A DNA stretch of 64,000 nucleotides, from contig CALRKY020000015.1 in NCBI GenBank assembly GCA_943368345.1, positions 13,028 to 77,027 of the forward strand, read 5' to 3'. The DNA is from JADCGM01 sp943368345. Lineage in GTDB: Bacteria; Pseudomonadota; Alphaproteobacteria; Sphingomonadales; Sphingomonadaceae. A program made the position numbers and the translations under genes. This document shows, piece after piece, positions 40,372-48,787 of the stretch. Under the pieces are notes generated by a model. That model was given only the letters and a program-made list of their open reading frames with translations. It had not been told where the DNA came from and searched no databases. Within the stretch, counting starts at the first letter, position 1; every line of letters begins with the position of its first letter.

Positions 40372-41822
40372 CGGAACGGCGGCTCGTCGAAGGCGCGAAG
40401 TTTGCGGCTGTGCAGTTTGGATCCGGCCTGGCGAAGCAGATCGCAGGTCGCGATTCCGATCTGGATATGCTCCGAAATGGCGCGTTCGTAAAAGCGGTTG
40501 GCCTGCCCCGGCAGCTTGATTTCGCCGTGCAGCGGCTTATCCGAAACACAGAGCAAGGTGCCGTAGGGGACGCGAAACCGGTAGCCCTGGGCGGCAATCG
40601 TCGCCGATTCCATGTCAATCGCCACTGCCCGGGATTGAGAGAAGCGCAGCGCGGACTGCGAATAGCGCAATTCCCAGTTCCGGTCGTCGGTGGTCACCAC
40701 GGTCCCAGTCCGGAGCCGCTGCTTTAGCATTTCAGGCGTTTCACCGGAGACGATCTCGGCGGCCTGGCTCATCGCCTGCTGCACCTCTGCAATCGGCGGA
40801 ATGGGAATTTCAGGCGGCAGGACCTCGTCCAGCACATGGTCGTCCCGCAGATAGGCATGGGCGAGAACATAGTCGCCGATGCTCTGGGTCGGTCGCAGCC
40901 CGCCGCAATGACCGATCATCAACCAAGCGTCGGGACGCAGAACTGCCAGATGATCGGTGATCGTCTTGGCATTCGACGGCCCGACGCCGATGTTCACCAG
41001 CGTGATCCCCTGCCCGCCCGGTGCCATCAGGTGATAGGCCGGCATCTGGTGCCGCCGCCATGCACCGTCGGCAACCGCCCGGTCGGGGTCGGCATCGCCG
41101 GGGTTCAGGATCATACCCCCAGCGCAGGACAGGCCGGTGTAGGGGCCACCGTTGTTCAGTTGTGCGCAGCCCCAGCGAACGAATTCATCGACATAGCGAT
41201 GATAATTGGTGAACAGTATATAGCGCTGAACATGGGCCGGCTGGGTTCCGGTGTAGTGCCGCAACCGCGCCAGGCTGAAGTCGGTCCGCAGACCATCGAA
41301 CAACGACAAGGGCCGGACGCCATCCCCGGCAATCTGCCACAGCCCATCAACCACTTCGTCTCCGATGGAGGCCAGTTCGGTCGCCGGGAATATCGTCGCC
41401 AGCTCCTGCGCCGCAGCGTCGTCAAACGCCATGTCGCCGTCCAGCACATAGGGAAAGGGTATTTCCTGCATCGACCGCCCAACGCTGATCTCGACGTCAT
41501 AATCACCGCGCAGCAGATCGAGTTGTTCTGTCAGGAAGGCTCGGAACAATTCCGGCTGGGTAACGGTGGTCGCATAGACACCAGCGGCATTCAGGCGGCC
41601 ATAGGCCCGGCTGAGCCGCACCCGTGGACCCGCCGCATGATAGGTGACCCGCAGTTCGGGGTAGGTGAAGGCACCAGAAGCCCTGAGGGCTGGATCAGGC
41701 CGCTCCCCGGTTTCCAGATAGCGGCGCATCGCCGCGCGGAGCGCCTCGACCGATGCAGCATGACGTGCCGCCAATTCATCAAGAATGGCGGATGTGGACG
41801 TTTTCGTGATTTGTGTAGACAT
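40368..41822 (-). CDS. amn: AMP nucleosidase
   Basis: This protein of 484 residues cleaves AMP to adenine and ribose-5-phosphate, controlling the AMP pool. The bacterial Amn two-domain layout is visible: an N-terminal domain (to about 185, with ERPDPALRASGAFTYPELRV) and a C-terminal phosphorylase-like domain (MAPGGQGITLVNIGVGPSNA, RPDAWLMIGHCGGLRPTQSI, AVAIDMESATIAAQGYRFRV). The ATG at 41,822 is preferred to the upstream one at 41,885, which would overlap the divergent gene's start. Confidence 0.95.
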   Translation of the reverse strand: MSTQITKTSTSAILDELAARHAASVEALRAAMRRYLETGERPDPALRASGAFTYPELRVTYHAAGPRVRLSRAYGRLNAAGVYATTVTQPELFRAFLTEQLDLLRGDYDVEISVGRSMQEIPFPYVLDGDMAFDDAAAQELATIFPATELASIGDEVVDGLWQIAGDGVRPLSLFDGLRTDFSLARLRHYTGTQPAHVQRYILFTNYHRYVDEFVRWGCAQLNNGGPYTGLSCAGGMILNPGDADPDRAVADGAWRRHQMPAYHLMAPGGQGITLVNIGVGPSNAKTITDHLAVLRPDAWLMIGHCGGLRPTQSIGDYVLAHAYLRDDHVLDEVLPPEIPIPPIAEVQQAMSQAAEIVSGETPEMLKQRLRTGTVVTTDDRNWELRYSQSALRFSQSRAVAIDMESATIAAQGYRFRVPYGTLLCVSDKPLHGEIKLPGQANRFYERAISEHIQIGIATCDLLRQAGSKLHSRKLRAFDEPPFR

Positions 41823-41883
41823 GAGGTGATCTACGACGGGTTTGTGACATGAGCAAGGCAAGGCCATTCGGGGGGCAAGGCGC

Positions 41884-42186
41884 ATGAACAGCTATACCGT
41901 GACCGGCCCCGCCTGGCTGTGGCATCCTGAACCACCGGCCAAAGGCAGCTGGTATTTCCTGAAGATCGAAGGGGATGTGGCGGCGGAAATCCGGTTCCTG
42001 TCCTTCGGCGGAACACCGGGATTTGGCTCCGTCCCGGTCTGGGCCACAATCGGCTCGACCCGCTGGCAAACCTCCCTATTCCGCGCCAGCCAGATTGGCG
42101 GCTACCTGCTGCCGCTGAAAGCCGACGTCCGAAAGCGCGAGAAGATTGCAGAAGGCAGCGAAATCACTGCGTTGATCGAGATATAG
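41884..42186 (+). CDS. DUF1905 domain protein
   Basis: This 100-residue protein has the DUF1905 pattern: FLKIEGDVAAEIR, then VPVWATIGSTRWQTSLFRAS, GGYLLPLKADVRKREKIAEG and a final strand. The family is small, beta-rich and of unknown function; it is sometimes fused to YdeI-like domains. It is divergent from amn across about 60 bp and convergent with the NDH-2 gene. Confidence 0.85.
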   Translation: MNSYTVTGPAWLWHPEPPAKGSWYFLKIEGDVAAEIRFLSFGGTPGFGSVPVWATIGSTRWQTSLFRASQIGGYLLPLKADVRKREKIAEGSEITALIEI

Positions 42187-42198
42187 GCGGGACCGGCT

Positions 42199-43494
42199 TC
42201 ATCCGTTTTTCAGCTTCACTCCCGGCTTTGCATCGATCAGGCCAGTTATAAGGCGGGCGTTGCGTTCGAAGGTCACATAATTCCACAGCCAGCTGAGGCC
42301 GACCGACAGTCGGCTGCGAAATCCGACCAGAAAATACACATGGGCAACGGACCACAACAGCCAGGCAAACAACCCCGACACCCGGACCCTGCCAAAATCC
42401 GCCACGGCGCTCTGTCGGCCGATCGTCGCCATATTGCCACGATTCCGGTAACGAAACGGCTTAACCTCCCTACCCCCGGCCCATGAAAGGATGGCATTCG
42501 CCGCATAGTGCCCCTGCTGCTTGGCGACCGGTGCCACGCCGGGCAACGGCAATCCCGCAGCATCGACGCATGACGAGGCGTCACCGATCACAAGAACATT
42601 GGGAAAGCCTGAGACGCGCAGATCATCCTCAACTGGTGTCCGGCCGCATTGATCGCCGGTTCGACCGAGCCACCGGGCCGCGGGAGATGCCATGACACCA
42701 GCAGCCCAGATGACGGTATTTGCCGCGACCAACTCGTCTGCGATGACGACACCGTCGGCATGTACTTCACTGATCCGAATCCCAAGGCGAACTTCAACCC
42801 CAAGCTTTTCCAGCGAGGCCAACGCGCGCTGCGATAGCGCCTCGGGGAAGGACTTCAGCAAGCGCGTTCCGGAATCGACAAGGACGATACGGGAACAATG
42901 CGGAGTGATGCTGCGAAAATCTCCGGAGACCGAGCGGTGCGCCAGTTCGGCAATGGCGCCCGCCATTTCCACCCCGGTCGGTCCACCGCCGATTATGATG
43001 AACGTCAGCAGCGCATTCCGCTTCGCCCGGTCTGTTTCGACCTCCGCCCGTTCCAGCGCGATCAAAACATTGCCCCGAACTTCGGTCGCGTCATCAAGCG
43101 TTTTCAGCCCCGGCGCCCAGTGCGCCCAGCCGTCGTTGCCGAAATAACTGTGCCGCGCCCCGGTGGCGAGGATCAGCCAATCATAGGAAATTTCCGCCGA
43201 ATCGCTTAGATGTACGGTCTGGCTACCCGTGTCGACGCCCTGAACACAATCCAGCATCACCCTTATGTTGGGATAGTTCCGCAATATGCTCCGAATAGGG
43301 GCAGCGATGTCGGCAGGGGATAGGCCAGCTGTCGCAACCTGGTACAGCAGAGGTTGAAACAGATGATGGTTCTGCTTGTCGATCACCGTGACATCGACAT
43401 TCTGGTTCCCCAGTGCTTTGGCCGCTGCGAGTCCGCCGAATCCGGCCCCGACAATGACGACGTGCGGGCGTTTTGGGGCGTTTGTCGTGGCCAT
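42199..43494 (-). CDS. ndh: Type II NADH:quinone oxidoreductase (NDH-2)
   Basis: This 431-residue FAD enzyme oxidises NADH and passes electrons to quinone without pumping protons. Two nucleotide-binding loops are visible: VVIVGAGFGGLAAAKAL at the N terminus for FAD and FIIIGGGPTGVEMAGAIAEL for NADH. LFQPLLYQVATAGLSPADIA is a conserved NDH-2 block, and WAAGVMASPAARWLG and NVLVIGDASSCVDAAG follow. A hydrophobic C-terminal stretch (FAWLLWSVAHVYFLVGFRSR) would attach it to the membrane. It is a single gene. Confidence 0.92.
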   Translation of the reverse strand: MATTNAPKRPHVVIVGAGFGGLAAAKALGNQNVDVTVIDKQNHHLFQPLLYQVATAGLSPADIAAPIRSILRNYPNIRVMLDCVQGVDTGSQTVHLSDSAEISYDWLILATGARHSYFGNDGWAHWAPGLKTLDDATEVRGNVLIALERAEVETDRAKRNALLTFIIIGGGPTGVEMAGAIAELAHRSVSGDFRSITPHCSRIVLVDSGTRLLKSFPEALSQRALASLEKLGVEVRLGIRISEVHADGVVIADELVAANTVIWAAGVMASPAARWLGRTGDQCGRTPVEDDLRVSGFPNVLVIGDASSCVDAAGLPLPGVAPVAKQQGHYAANAILSWAGGREVKPFRYRNRGNMATIGRQSAVADFGRVRVSGLFAWLLWSVAHVYFLVGFRSRLSVGLSWLWNYVTFERNARLITGLIDAKPGVKLKNG

Positions 43495-43644
43495 CGGTGG
43501 TCCTGCGCTTCCCTGCCTGGGTTGAGGGCGCAGTACATGAATGACGCGGGCTGACGCGTAGGCACTCCCGATCTGCTAGATAGTCTACGACCGAGCGGAC
43601 CGCGCGGTTACAACCGTGCGGGAAGCAACCAGGCCAAAACGCCC

Positions 43645-44112
43645 CTAGTTGGGGTTGGACGCGTCGCCGCCTTTGACTGGTGCGGACCCGACGGCACCGA
43701 TGTCGCCGAACAGGTCCTCAAACAGGCTGGTGTCACGACCGAGCGTCGGGGTCTTGTCCCGGATTGGCGAAATGTCGGCGACGGTTTCAAGACCGGTGCG
43801 CTTCACCTCCGACACATTGCCCTTGTCGTCAAAGGTCACTGCCAGCACCTGCTGGGTCTTTGCCTTGGGCGTGAAAAAGCCCAGCTGCTCGGTGTTCCGC
43901 GAAATATAATACCAGGTCCTGTCGTCAAACTGACCCGCAACCGACGGACGGCCAAGCGTTCCCATCACCGACTGCCGGTTGTCGATACCGACCGCAATCG
44001 CCTTGGTCAGTTCCTCGTCGGCGATATAGCCGGTGTTGTTCCGGATGCGGGTACAGGCCGTGGTGCCAAGCACCAACGCCGCAAGACCGACCGCCACTAG
44101 GATGTTACGCAT
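43645..44112 (-). CDS. bamE: Outer-membrane assembly lipoprotein BamE
   Basis: This protein of 155 residues has a lipoprotein signal (ILVAVGLAALVLGTTACTRI) whose cysteine would be lipidated. It carries the SmpA/OmlA domain: IAVGIDNRQSVMGTLGRPSV, WYYISRNTEQLGFFTPKAKT and VLAVTFDDKGNVSEV. BamE supports beta-barrel insertion by the BAM complex. It is divergent from the ubiquinol-cytochrome c chaperone gene, a common alphaproteobacterial arrangement. Confidence 0.92.
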   Translation of the reverse strand: MRNILVAVGLAALVLGTTACTRIRNNTGYIADEELTKAIAVGIDNRQSVMGTLGRPSVAGQFDDRTWYYISRNTEQLGFFTPKAKTQQVLAVTFDDKGNVSEVKRTGLETVADISPIRDKTPTLGRDTSLFEDLFGDIGAVGSAPVKGGDASNPN

Positions 44113-44186
44113 CAACACACTCCCGATTGCGGCATGCAGAAAGCCGCTAGACAGCGCTCATTATCCCCAAGCATAGCGTCGGCACA

Positions 44187-44696
44187 ATGTTTTCCACCCT
44201 CCGCGCCCTGTTCCAGCCCCGTTTTCCCGCCGATGCGCTGTATCTGGCAGTCGTTACCAAGGCGCGGCAGCCCGATTGGTTCACGGCAGGGGCCGTGCCT
44301 GACAGTATCGACGGACGGTTCGACATGGTGGCGCTGATTTTTGCGCTGGTGCACCGGGCGCTGGAACGTGATGCCGCCAGCAGCGCCTTCCTGGTCAGCC
44401 TGACGGAGCGTTTCGTTGACGACATGGACGAATCCCTGCGCGAACTGGGGATCGGAGACATGGTGATCGGCAAGCATGTCGGGCGGTTGATGGGTGCGCT
44501 CGGCGGGCGGCTTGGGGCCTATCGCACCGCGCTTGATACCGGAGAAGGATTGGCCGACGTGCTGACGCGCAATCTCTACCGGGGTGCGGCCCCGGCGGAT
44601 CCGGCACTTGACTGGATGACATCGGCGGTAACCAAGCTCGCCGCTGACATCGACTCCCTGTCCTTCGCCGACCTTAAATCCGGACGCCTGCCATGA
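44187..44696 (+). CDS. Ubiquinol-cytochrome c chaperone (CBP3-like)
   Basis: This 169-residue protein matches the CBP3/UQCC1 family that assists assembly of cytochrome b of the bc1 complex. The signature TERFVDDMDESLRELGIGDM followed by VIGKHVGRLMGALGGRLG is clear. It overlaps the DUF177 gene downstream by 4 bp and is divergent from bamE. This bamE/chaperone/DUF177 order is typical of alphaproteobacteria. Confidence 0.93.
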   Translation: MFSTLRALFQPRFPADALYLAVVTKARQPDWFTAGAVPDSIDGRFDMVALIFALVHRALERDAASSAFLVSLTERFVDDMDESLRELGIGDMVIGKHVGRLMGALGGRLGAYRTALDTGEGLADVLTRNLYRGAAPADPALDWMTSAVTKLAADIDSLSFADLKSGRLP

Positions 44697-45238
44697 TCAC
44701 TGCCGAATTGTCCCACCCGGTTCCGCTCCACGATATTGGAACCCGCAGCAACCATCACAGCATCACCGCCCGCCCGACCGAGCTTGCGGCCCTCTCAGCC
44801 CGCTTTGGTCTTGCCCGCCTCGATCATCTGTCGGCCGAACTCGACGTGCGTCAGGATGCGTCGGGGATCCGGGTAACCGGCAAAGTCTCTGGCCATGCTG
44901 TCCAAATCTGCGTGGTCTCCGGCACGGATGTACCGGTCGCCATCGACGAGGCCGTCGATTTATTGTTTGCGCGCATTTCAACCACCGGCATCGAAGAGAT
45001 CGAATTGAGCGCCCCCGACCTTGATGTGCTGCCGCTCGACGGCGAGTTGATCGACCTCGGTGAAGTTGCCGCCGATACCCTTGGCTTGGCGCTCGACCCC
45101 TTCCCGCACGCCAGCGAAACCGAAATCGCCGAGGCAAGAGCACGATTGATGAACGAGGAAGAGGCCGCACGACTCGCTGCCGAAGATAGCGCCAGTCGCA
45201 ACCCGTTCCGGGTCCTCAAGGGCGGCAAGGACGACTGA
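44693..45238 (+). CDS. DUF177 (YceD-like) protein
   Basis: This protein of 181 residues belongs to the DUF177/YceD family, linked to 23S rRNA accumulation and usually near rpmF. IRVTGKVSGHAVQICVVSGT, IDEAVDLLFA, LDVLPLDGELIDLGEVAADT and LALDPFPHA are the conserved blocks. The usual cysteine pair is reduced to one Cys. It is coupled to the chaperone gene (4-bp overlap) and ends 2 bp before the aminotransferase gene. rpmF is not adjacent here. Confidence 0.88.
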   Translation: MITAELSHPVPLHDIGTRSNHHSITARPTELAALSARFGLARLDHLSAELDVRQDASGIRVTGKVSGHAVQICVVSGTDVPVAIDEAVDLLFARISTTGIEEIELSAPDLDVLPLDGELIDLGEVAADTLGLALDPFPHASETEIAEARARLMNEEEAARLAAEDSASRNPFRVLKGGKDD

Positions 45239-45240
45239 CG

Positions 45241-46113
45241 ATGGCGCGGATTGCTTATGTCAACGGCAGCTACCTGCCCCTCGCCGATGCCGCCGTGTCC
45301 ATTGAGGATCGCGGCTACCAGTTTGCCGACGGGGTTTATGAGGTTTGCGCGGTGCTGAACGGGTGGCTGGTCGACTGGCCGCAGCATTTGACCCGGCTGG
45401 CCCGGAGTCTCGGCGAACTGTCGATTCCGGTACCGATGACCGATGCGGCCCTGTCGCTGGTCGTCGGCAATCTGCTGCGGGTGAACCGTGCGACCGATGC
45501 GCTGCTGTACGTCCAGGTCACACGCGGCGTGTCACGCCGGGATCACCCATTTCCCGATCAGGTGCGGCCCGCGCTGGTCATGACGGTCCGGCCGCATGAT
45601 TTTCGGCGGCTGGTGACGCGGCAGGGGAGCGGGATCAGCATCGTGACCGCCAAAGACCAACGCTGGGCGCGGCGGGACATCAAGTCAGTCGGATTGCTGC
45701 CCAATGTGCTGGCGAAACAGACAGCGCGGTCCAGCGGAGCGTTTGAGGCGTGGCTGGTCGGGCCAGACGGCATTATCAACGAGGGCACATCGTCCAACGC
45801 CTGGATCGTGTCACAGGAGGGTGTGCTGGTCACTCCACCGAAGGGGCCGGACATTTTGGCGGGAGTGGTGCGCGACACGCTGCTCCGGTTGGCGCGGGAG
45901 CATCAAATGCCGGTCGAGGAGCGGACGTTCACGGTTGCGGAAGCCAAAGGTGCTGCCGAAGCCTGGATGACGTCAACCGGCACCATCTGCCTCGGCATCA
46001 CCAGTATCGACGGCCAACGGATCGGTAACGGAACCCCCGGCCCGATCACCCGCCGCGTCTACAATTTGCTGTGGGACGAGATCGCCCGCCAGACCGGCTG
46101 GCGGGCGACCTAG
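45241..46113 (+). CDS. D-amino-acid aminotransferase-like PLP enzyme
   Basis: This 290-residue fold-type IV aminotransferase has AYVNGSYLPLADAAVSIEDR with GYQFADGVYEV, an active-site Lys148 in RRDIKSVGLLPNVLAKQ, and GIINEGTSSNAWIVSQEGV. The GYQFADGVYEV wording and the RxH-poor substrate loop match D-alanine aminotransferases rather than branched-chain enzymes, so a role in D-Ala/D-Glu supply is likely. It follows DUF177 by 2 bp. Confidence 0.9.
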   Translation: MARIAYVNGSYLPLADAAVSIEDRGYQFADGVYEVCAVLNGWLVDWPQHLTRLARSLGELSIPVPMTDAALSLVVGNLLRVNRATDALLYVQVTRGVSRRDHPFPDQVRPALVMTVRPHDFRRLVTRQGSGISIVTAKDQRWARRDIKSVGLLPNVLAKQTARSSGAFEAWLVGPDGIINEGTSSNAWIVSQEGVLVTPPKGPDILAGVVRDTLLRLAREHQMPVEERTFTVAEAKGAAEAWMTSTGTICLGITSIDGQRIGNGTPGPITRRVYNLLWDEIARQTGWRAT

Positions 46114-46115
46114 GG

Positions 46116-46700
46116 TCAGCCGCCAGCCGGAGGTGGCGGTGGCGGAGGCGGCATGTCACCATGCCCCTTGTGCATCGTCTTCAGCCGCTCCCGCAGTTCA
46201 ATCATCCGATCATCGCCGCCCCTGGTGCGGATGTGCAGCTTCCGGTGCATGCCCTGCATGGAGGCTGCAAAAGCCTTGCGGTCGGCAGCCGACAGTTTCT
46301 GGAACGCCGCCAGCATGGCGGCCTGATTGGCTTCCTGCTGACGAGCGGCGATTGACCGCTCCTCCGTCATCGCATTGCGCAGCGCCGCCACGTCGAGCTT
46401 TTCGGCCGCCAAGACATCCAGCATCTTGTTGCGGGCGGCTTTCACTGCTGCACGATTCACTTCGCGCGGTCCGCTCGCCACTGCTTGACGCATGATGTCG
46501 CGCCCCTCCGGCGACAATTGGTGCAGCATGCCGCCACCCATCGCCATCGCCTCATGGCCACTGCCGCTGCCGTTCAGAACCATCACGCGCTTGACGACGC
46601 GGGGTGCGTCAGCCGCCGGTGCATCGGCTGCTTCGGCCAGCGCCGGGGCGGCCAGTGCCACCGCGAGCGCTACGCCTGCCAATTTCCTTGTCAGTTTCAC
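46116..46700 (-). CDS. Periplasmic CpxP/CnrX-like sensor of an ECF operon
   Basis: The protein has 194 residues from GTG 46,700. A signal peptide (LAGVALAVALAAPALAEA) is followed by a helical periplasmic body: LSPEGRDIMRQAVASGPREV, AAEKLDVAALRNAMTEERSI, QQEANQAAMLAAFQKLSAAD. It ends in a run of eight prolines and PAGG. The helical hairpin resembles the Spy/CpxP and CnrX/ZraP groups, which sense metals or misfolded protein. It overlaps the anti-sigma gene by 4 bp and is the third gene of the sigma operon. The ligand is unknown. Confidence 0.82.
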   Translation of the reverse strand: MKLTRKLAGVALAVALAAPALAEAADAPAADAPRVVKRVMVLNGSGSGHEAMAMGGGMLHQLSPEGRDIMRQAVASGPREVNRAAVKAARNKMLDVLAAEKLDVAALRNAMTEERSIAARQQEANQAAMLAAFQKLSAADRKAFAASMQGMHRKLHIRTRGGDDRMIELRERLKTMHKGHGDMPPPPPPPPAGG

Positions 46701-47227
46701 AGGTACATCTCCTCTTCTGGGGTTTCGGTAAACATCATCGCAAAGACCATAGCGTCGGCGTCGGCGTCGCTGATGGCTGCGATTGGCTTGGGCTGCGTCG
46801 AAGCGGCCGCAATCTGCCGGATCGCCGGACGGGAGCTGGCCGACACGGCAATCGTTGTTGCCGGTGAGGGCTGCATGGCTGGTGTCGGAGCAAGGGTCTC
46901 GCCAGTAGGAAGCACGGCGACGGCGAGTGCAACCGACGCCGCAATGGCCCCTCCCGCTACAGCGCCGCCCCACCAGCGGGGCCTGGCCGGTACAGCAGCC
47001 AGCGCCGCCAAGGCCGCAGTATCGGCTGACCCGGTCGTTGCATCCTGTCCAGCCCAGCTGTGAAGAGCCGCGTCCAGCGGCTCTGCCGCTGCAATGGCGG
47101 CCTGCACCACGGCATCAGCATGCGCCAGGTCGAGCAGCGCATCGCGCTCCCGCAAGGGCCAGCGCTGGGCGTTTGCACCGTAGCTCGCAATGACCTCCAG
47201 TGCCCGGTCCTGATCCATCATCGTCAT
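46697..47227 (-). CDS. Membrane-anchored anti-sigma factor (candidate)
   Basis: This protein of 176 residues has a cytosolic N-terminal part (QDRALEVIASYGANAQRWPL, RERDALLDLAHADAVVQAAI) and one membrane helix (WWGGAVAGGAIAASVALAVA at about 85-104), followed by a periplasmic tail. This topology and its place directly after an ECF sigma gene (4-bp overlap) indicate an anti-sigma factor. The usual zinc-binding HxxxCxxC is absent, so it is of the non-ZAS type. The next gene encodes a periplasmic sensor that could control it. Confidence 0.82.
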   Translation of the reverse strand: MTMMDQDRALEVIASYGANAQRWPLRERDALLDLAHADAVVQAAIAAAEPLDAALHSWAGQDATTGSADTAALAALAAVPARPRWWGGAVAGGAIAASVALAVAVLPTGETLAPTPAMQPSPATTIAVSASSRPAIRQIAAASTQPKPIAAISDADADAMVFAMMFTETPEEEMYL

Positions 47228-47796
47228 CCTCGCCGCCCCTCAGGCAGCATCTGTGCCAGTTCGACCCGCGCCCGGGCCAGCAAACCCTCCACCGCCTTCG
47301 CCGTGGTGTCGAGCGTATCGGCAATCTCGGCCATCGTGGCGCCGTCGCCGTAAAACAAAGCAATCGCGGCGCGCTGACGCGGGTTCAACCGCGCCACGGC
47401 TGCGTTGACCCGAGCTGCCTGCTCCGCCCCAACCGCCGCTTCATGCGGGTCAGGTTCGCCTGACGGCGTTTCCGCCACCTGATCCAGCGGCGCCAACACC
47501 CGGATCGTCCGCCGCCGGTCCAGACAGGCGTTGACGACAATCCGGCGGAACCACCCGGTGGGAGACCCCTTCTCGCCCTCAAACCGGCCGGCATGGGTCC
47601 AGAGCTTCACTAGCGCCGTCTGGACCGCATCCTCGGCCTCCGCCTGATCGGAGAGCACCCGTGTCGCCAGCCTGACCGCACCGCCGTGCAGACGCTCGAC
47701 GAGGGTGCGAAATGCCATGCGGTCGCCGACGGCGATCCGCGACATCAGCGCCGCATCATCAAGTTCATCCAGGCCCATGGCTTTCAGCATATGCAA
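47224..47796 (-). CDS. ECF-type RNA polymerase sigma factor
   Basis: This 190-residue protein has sigma region 2 (AFRTLVERLHGGAVRLATRV, LSDQAEAEDAVQTALVKLWT with the -10 recognition helix) and region 4 (VARLNPRQRAAIALFYGDGA, MAEIADTLDTTAKAVEGLLA) with its HTH. There is no region 3 or 1.1, as expected for ECF sigmas. A start at 47,778 (MGLDEL) is also possible. It leads a three-gene operon with the anti-sigma and periplasmic sensor genes, each overlapping by 4 bp, and is divergent from nudC. Confidence 0.93.
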   Translation of the reverse strand: MHMLKAMGLDELDDAALMSRIAVGDRMAFRTLVERLHGGAVRLATRVLSDQAEAEDAVQTALVKLWTHAGRFEGEKGSPTGWFRRIVVNACLDRRRTIRVLAPLDQVAETPSGEPDPHEAAVGAEQAARVNAAVARLNPRQRAAIALFYGDGATMAEIADTLDTTAKAVEGLLARARVELAQMLPEGRRG

Positions 47797-47878
47797 CCCA
47801 TACGCAGCTTGCGACCATCATCCCCCGCGCAATGGAGGGTTTGCGGCCCGGTCACCAATCGTGCCAGAAGCATCAGCA

Positions 47879-48787
47879 ATGTCAGTCGACCTGTTTTCCG
47901 CCCCGTTGCCGGTATCGCCGGTTGGCTTCACCGGCAGCCCGCTTGACCGGTCGGACGAAATCCGCCGCGATCCGGAAGCGTTGTGGGCAACCCGAATGCG
48001 CCCCGATTCCCGTTGGCTGATCCTCGATGATCTGTGCCCGGTGATGACCGGCGAGGGCACGAGTTTCGATCTGCGCTGGACGCGGCGATCCGAAGCACCG
48101 CAGGGCGGGATCGAGGTATTTCTCGGACTGGCGACCGATGGCCCACGCTTTGCGGTCGCCGGGTCGGTCAAGGATTTGGATGACGGGGAGGTGATGGATG
48201 CCCGGGCCGTCGCAATGCGGCTTGGTGATGGCCGGGCAGCGATTGTCGCCCAGGCGCGCTCCATCCTCGACTGGCACGCGCGCCACGGCTTTTGCGCCGT
48301 TTGCGGCACGCCGACGGTCCCGGCAAAGGCCGGATACCAGCGCGACTGCCCCGCCTGCCACGCCGAACATTTTCCGCGTACCGACCCGGTGGTCATCATG
48401 CTGTCAATCGACGGCGACAAGTGCCTGCTCGGTCGCCAGCCCCGCTTTCCCAAGGGTTTTCTGTCGGCGCTTGCCGGATTCGTTGAACCCGGCGAATCGC
48501 TGGAGGAAGCCGTGGCGCGCGAATTGTTTGAAGAGGCCGGAGTCCGAACCGGACGGGTCCGATATGTCGCGAGCCAGCCATGGCCGTTCCCGTCGTCGAT
48601 GATGATCGGAGCCTTTGCCGAGGCGACATCGACCGATCTGCGAATTGACCATGAGGAATTGGAGGAAGCGCGCTGGATCACCCGCGCTGACGCCCGCGCC
48701 GCCTTGAACGGCGATGGTCCGTTCGCGGCGCCGCCACCGCTTGCCATTGCACATACACTGCTCAAAACCTTCGTAGAGATGGGATGA
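47879..48787 (+). CDS. nudC: NAD(H) pyrophosphatase NudC / RNA de-NADding enzyme
   Basis: This 302-residue Nudix hydrolase cleaves NADH and removes NAD caps from RNA. The zinc ribbon is FCAVCGTPTVPAKAGYQRDC with PACH completing the four cysteines. The Nudix box is GESLEEAVARELFEEAGV, preceded by ALAGFVEP. The NudC-specific SQPWPFPSSMMIGAFAEA also occurs. The ATG at 47,879 is chosen; the open frame upstream runs antisense to the sigma gene. It overlaps the next gene by 4 bp. Confidence 0.95.
   Translation: MSVDLFSAPLPVSPVGFTGSPLDRSDEIRRDPEALWATRMRPDSRWLILDDLCPVMTGEGTSFDLRWTRRSEAPQGGIEVFLGLATDGPRFAVAGSVKDLDDGEVMDARAVAMRLGDGRAAIVAQARSILDWHARHGFCAVCGTPTVPAKAGYQRDCPACHAEHFPRTDPVVIMLSIDGDKCLLGRQPRFPKGFLSALAGFVEPGESLEEAVARELFEEAGVRTGRVRYVASQPWPFPSSMMIGAFAEATSTDLRIDHEELEEARWITRADARAALNGDGPFAAPPPLAIAHTLLKTFVEMG

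Noticed and set aside
40836..41852. Plus-strand open frame of 338 codons
   Set aside because: It is antisense to AMP nucleosidase, which has complete family motifs.
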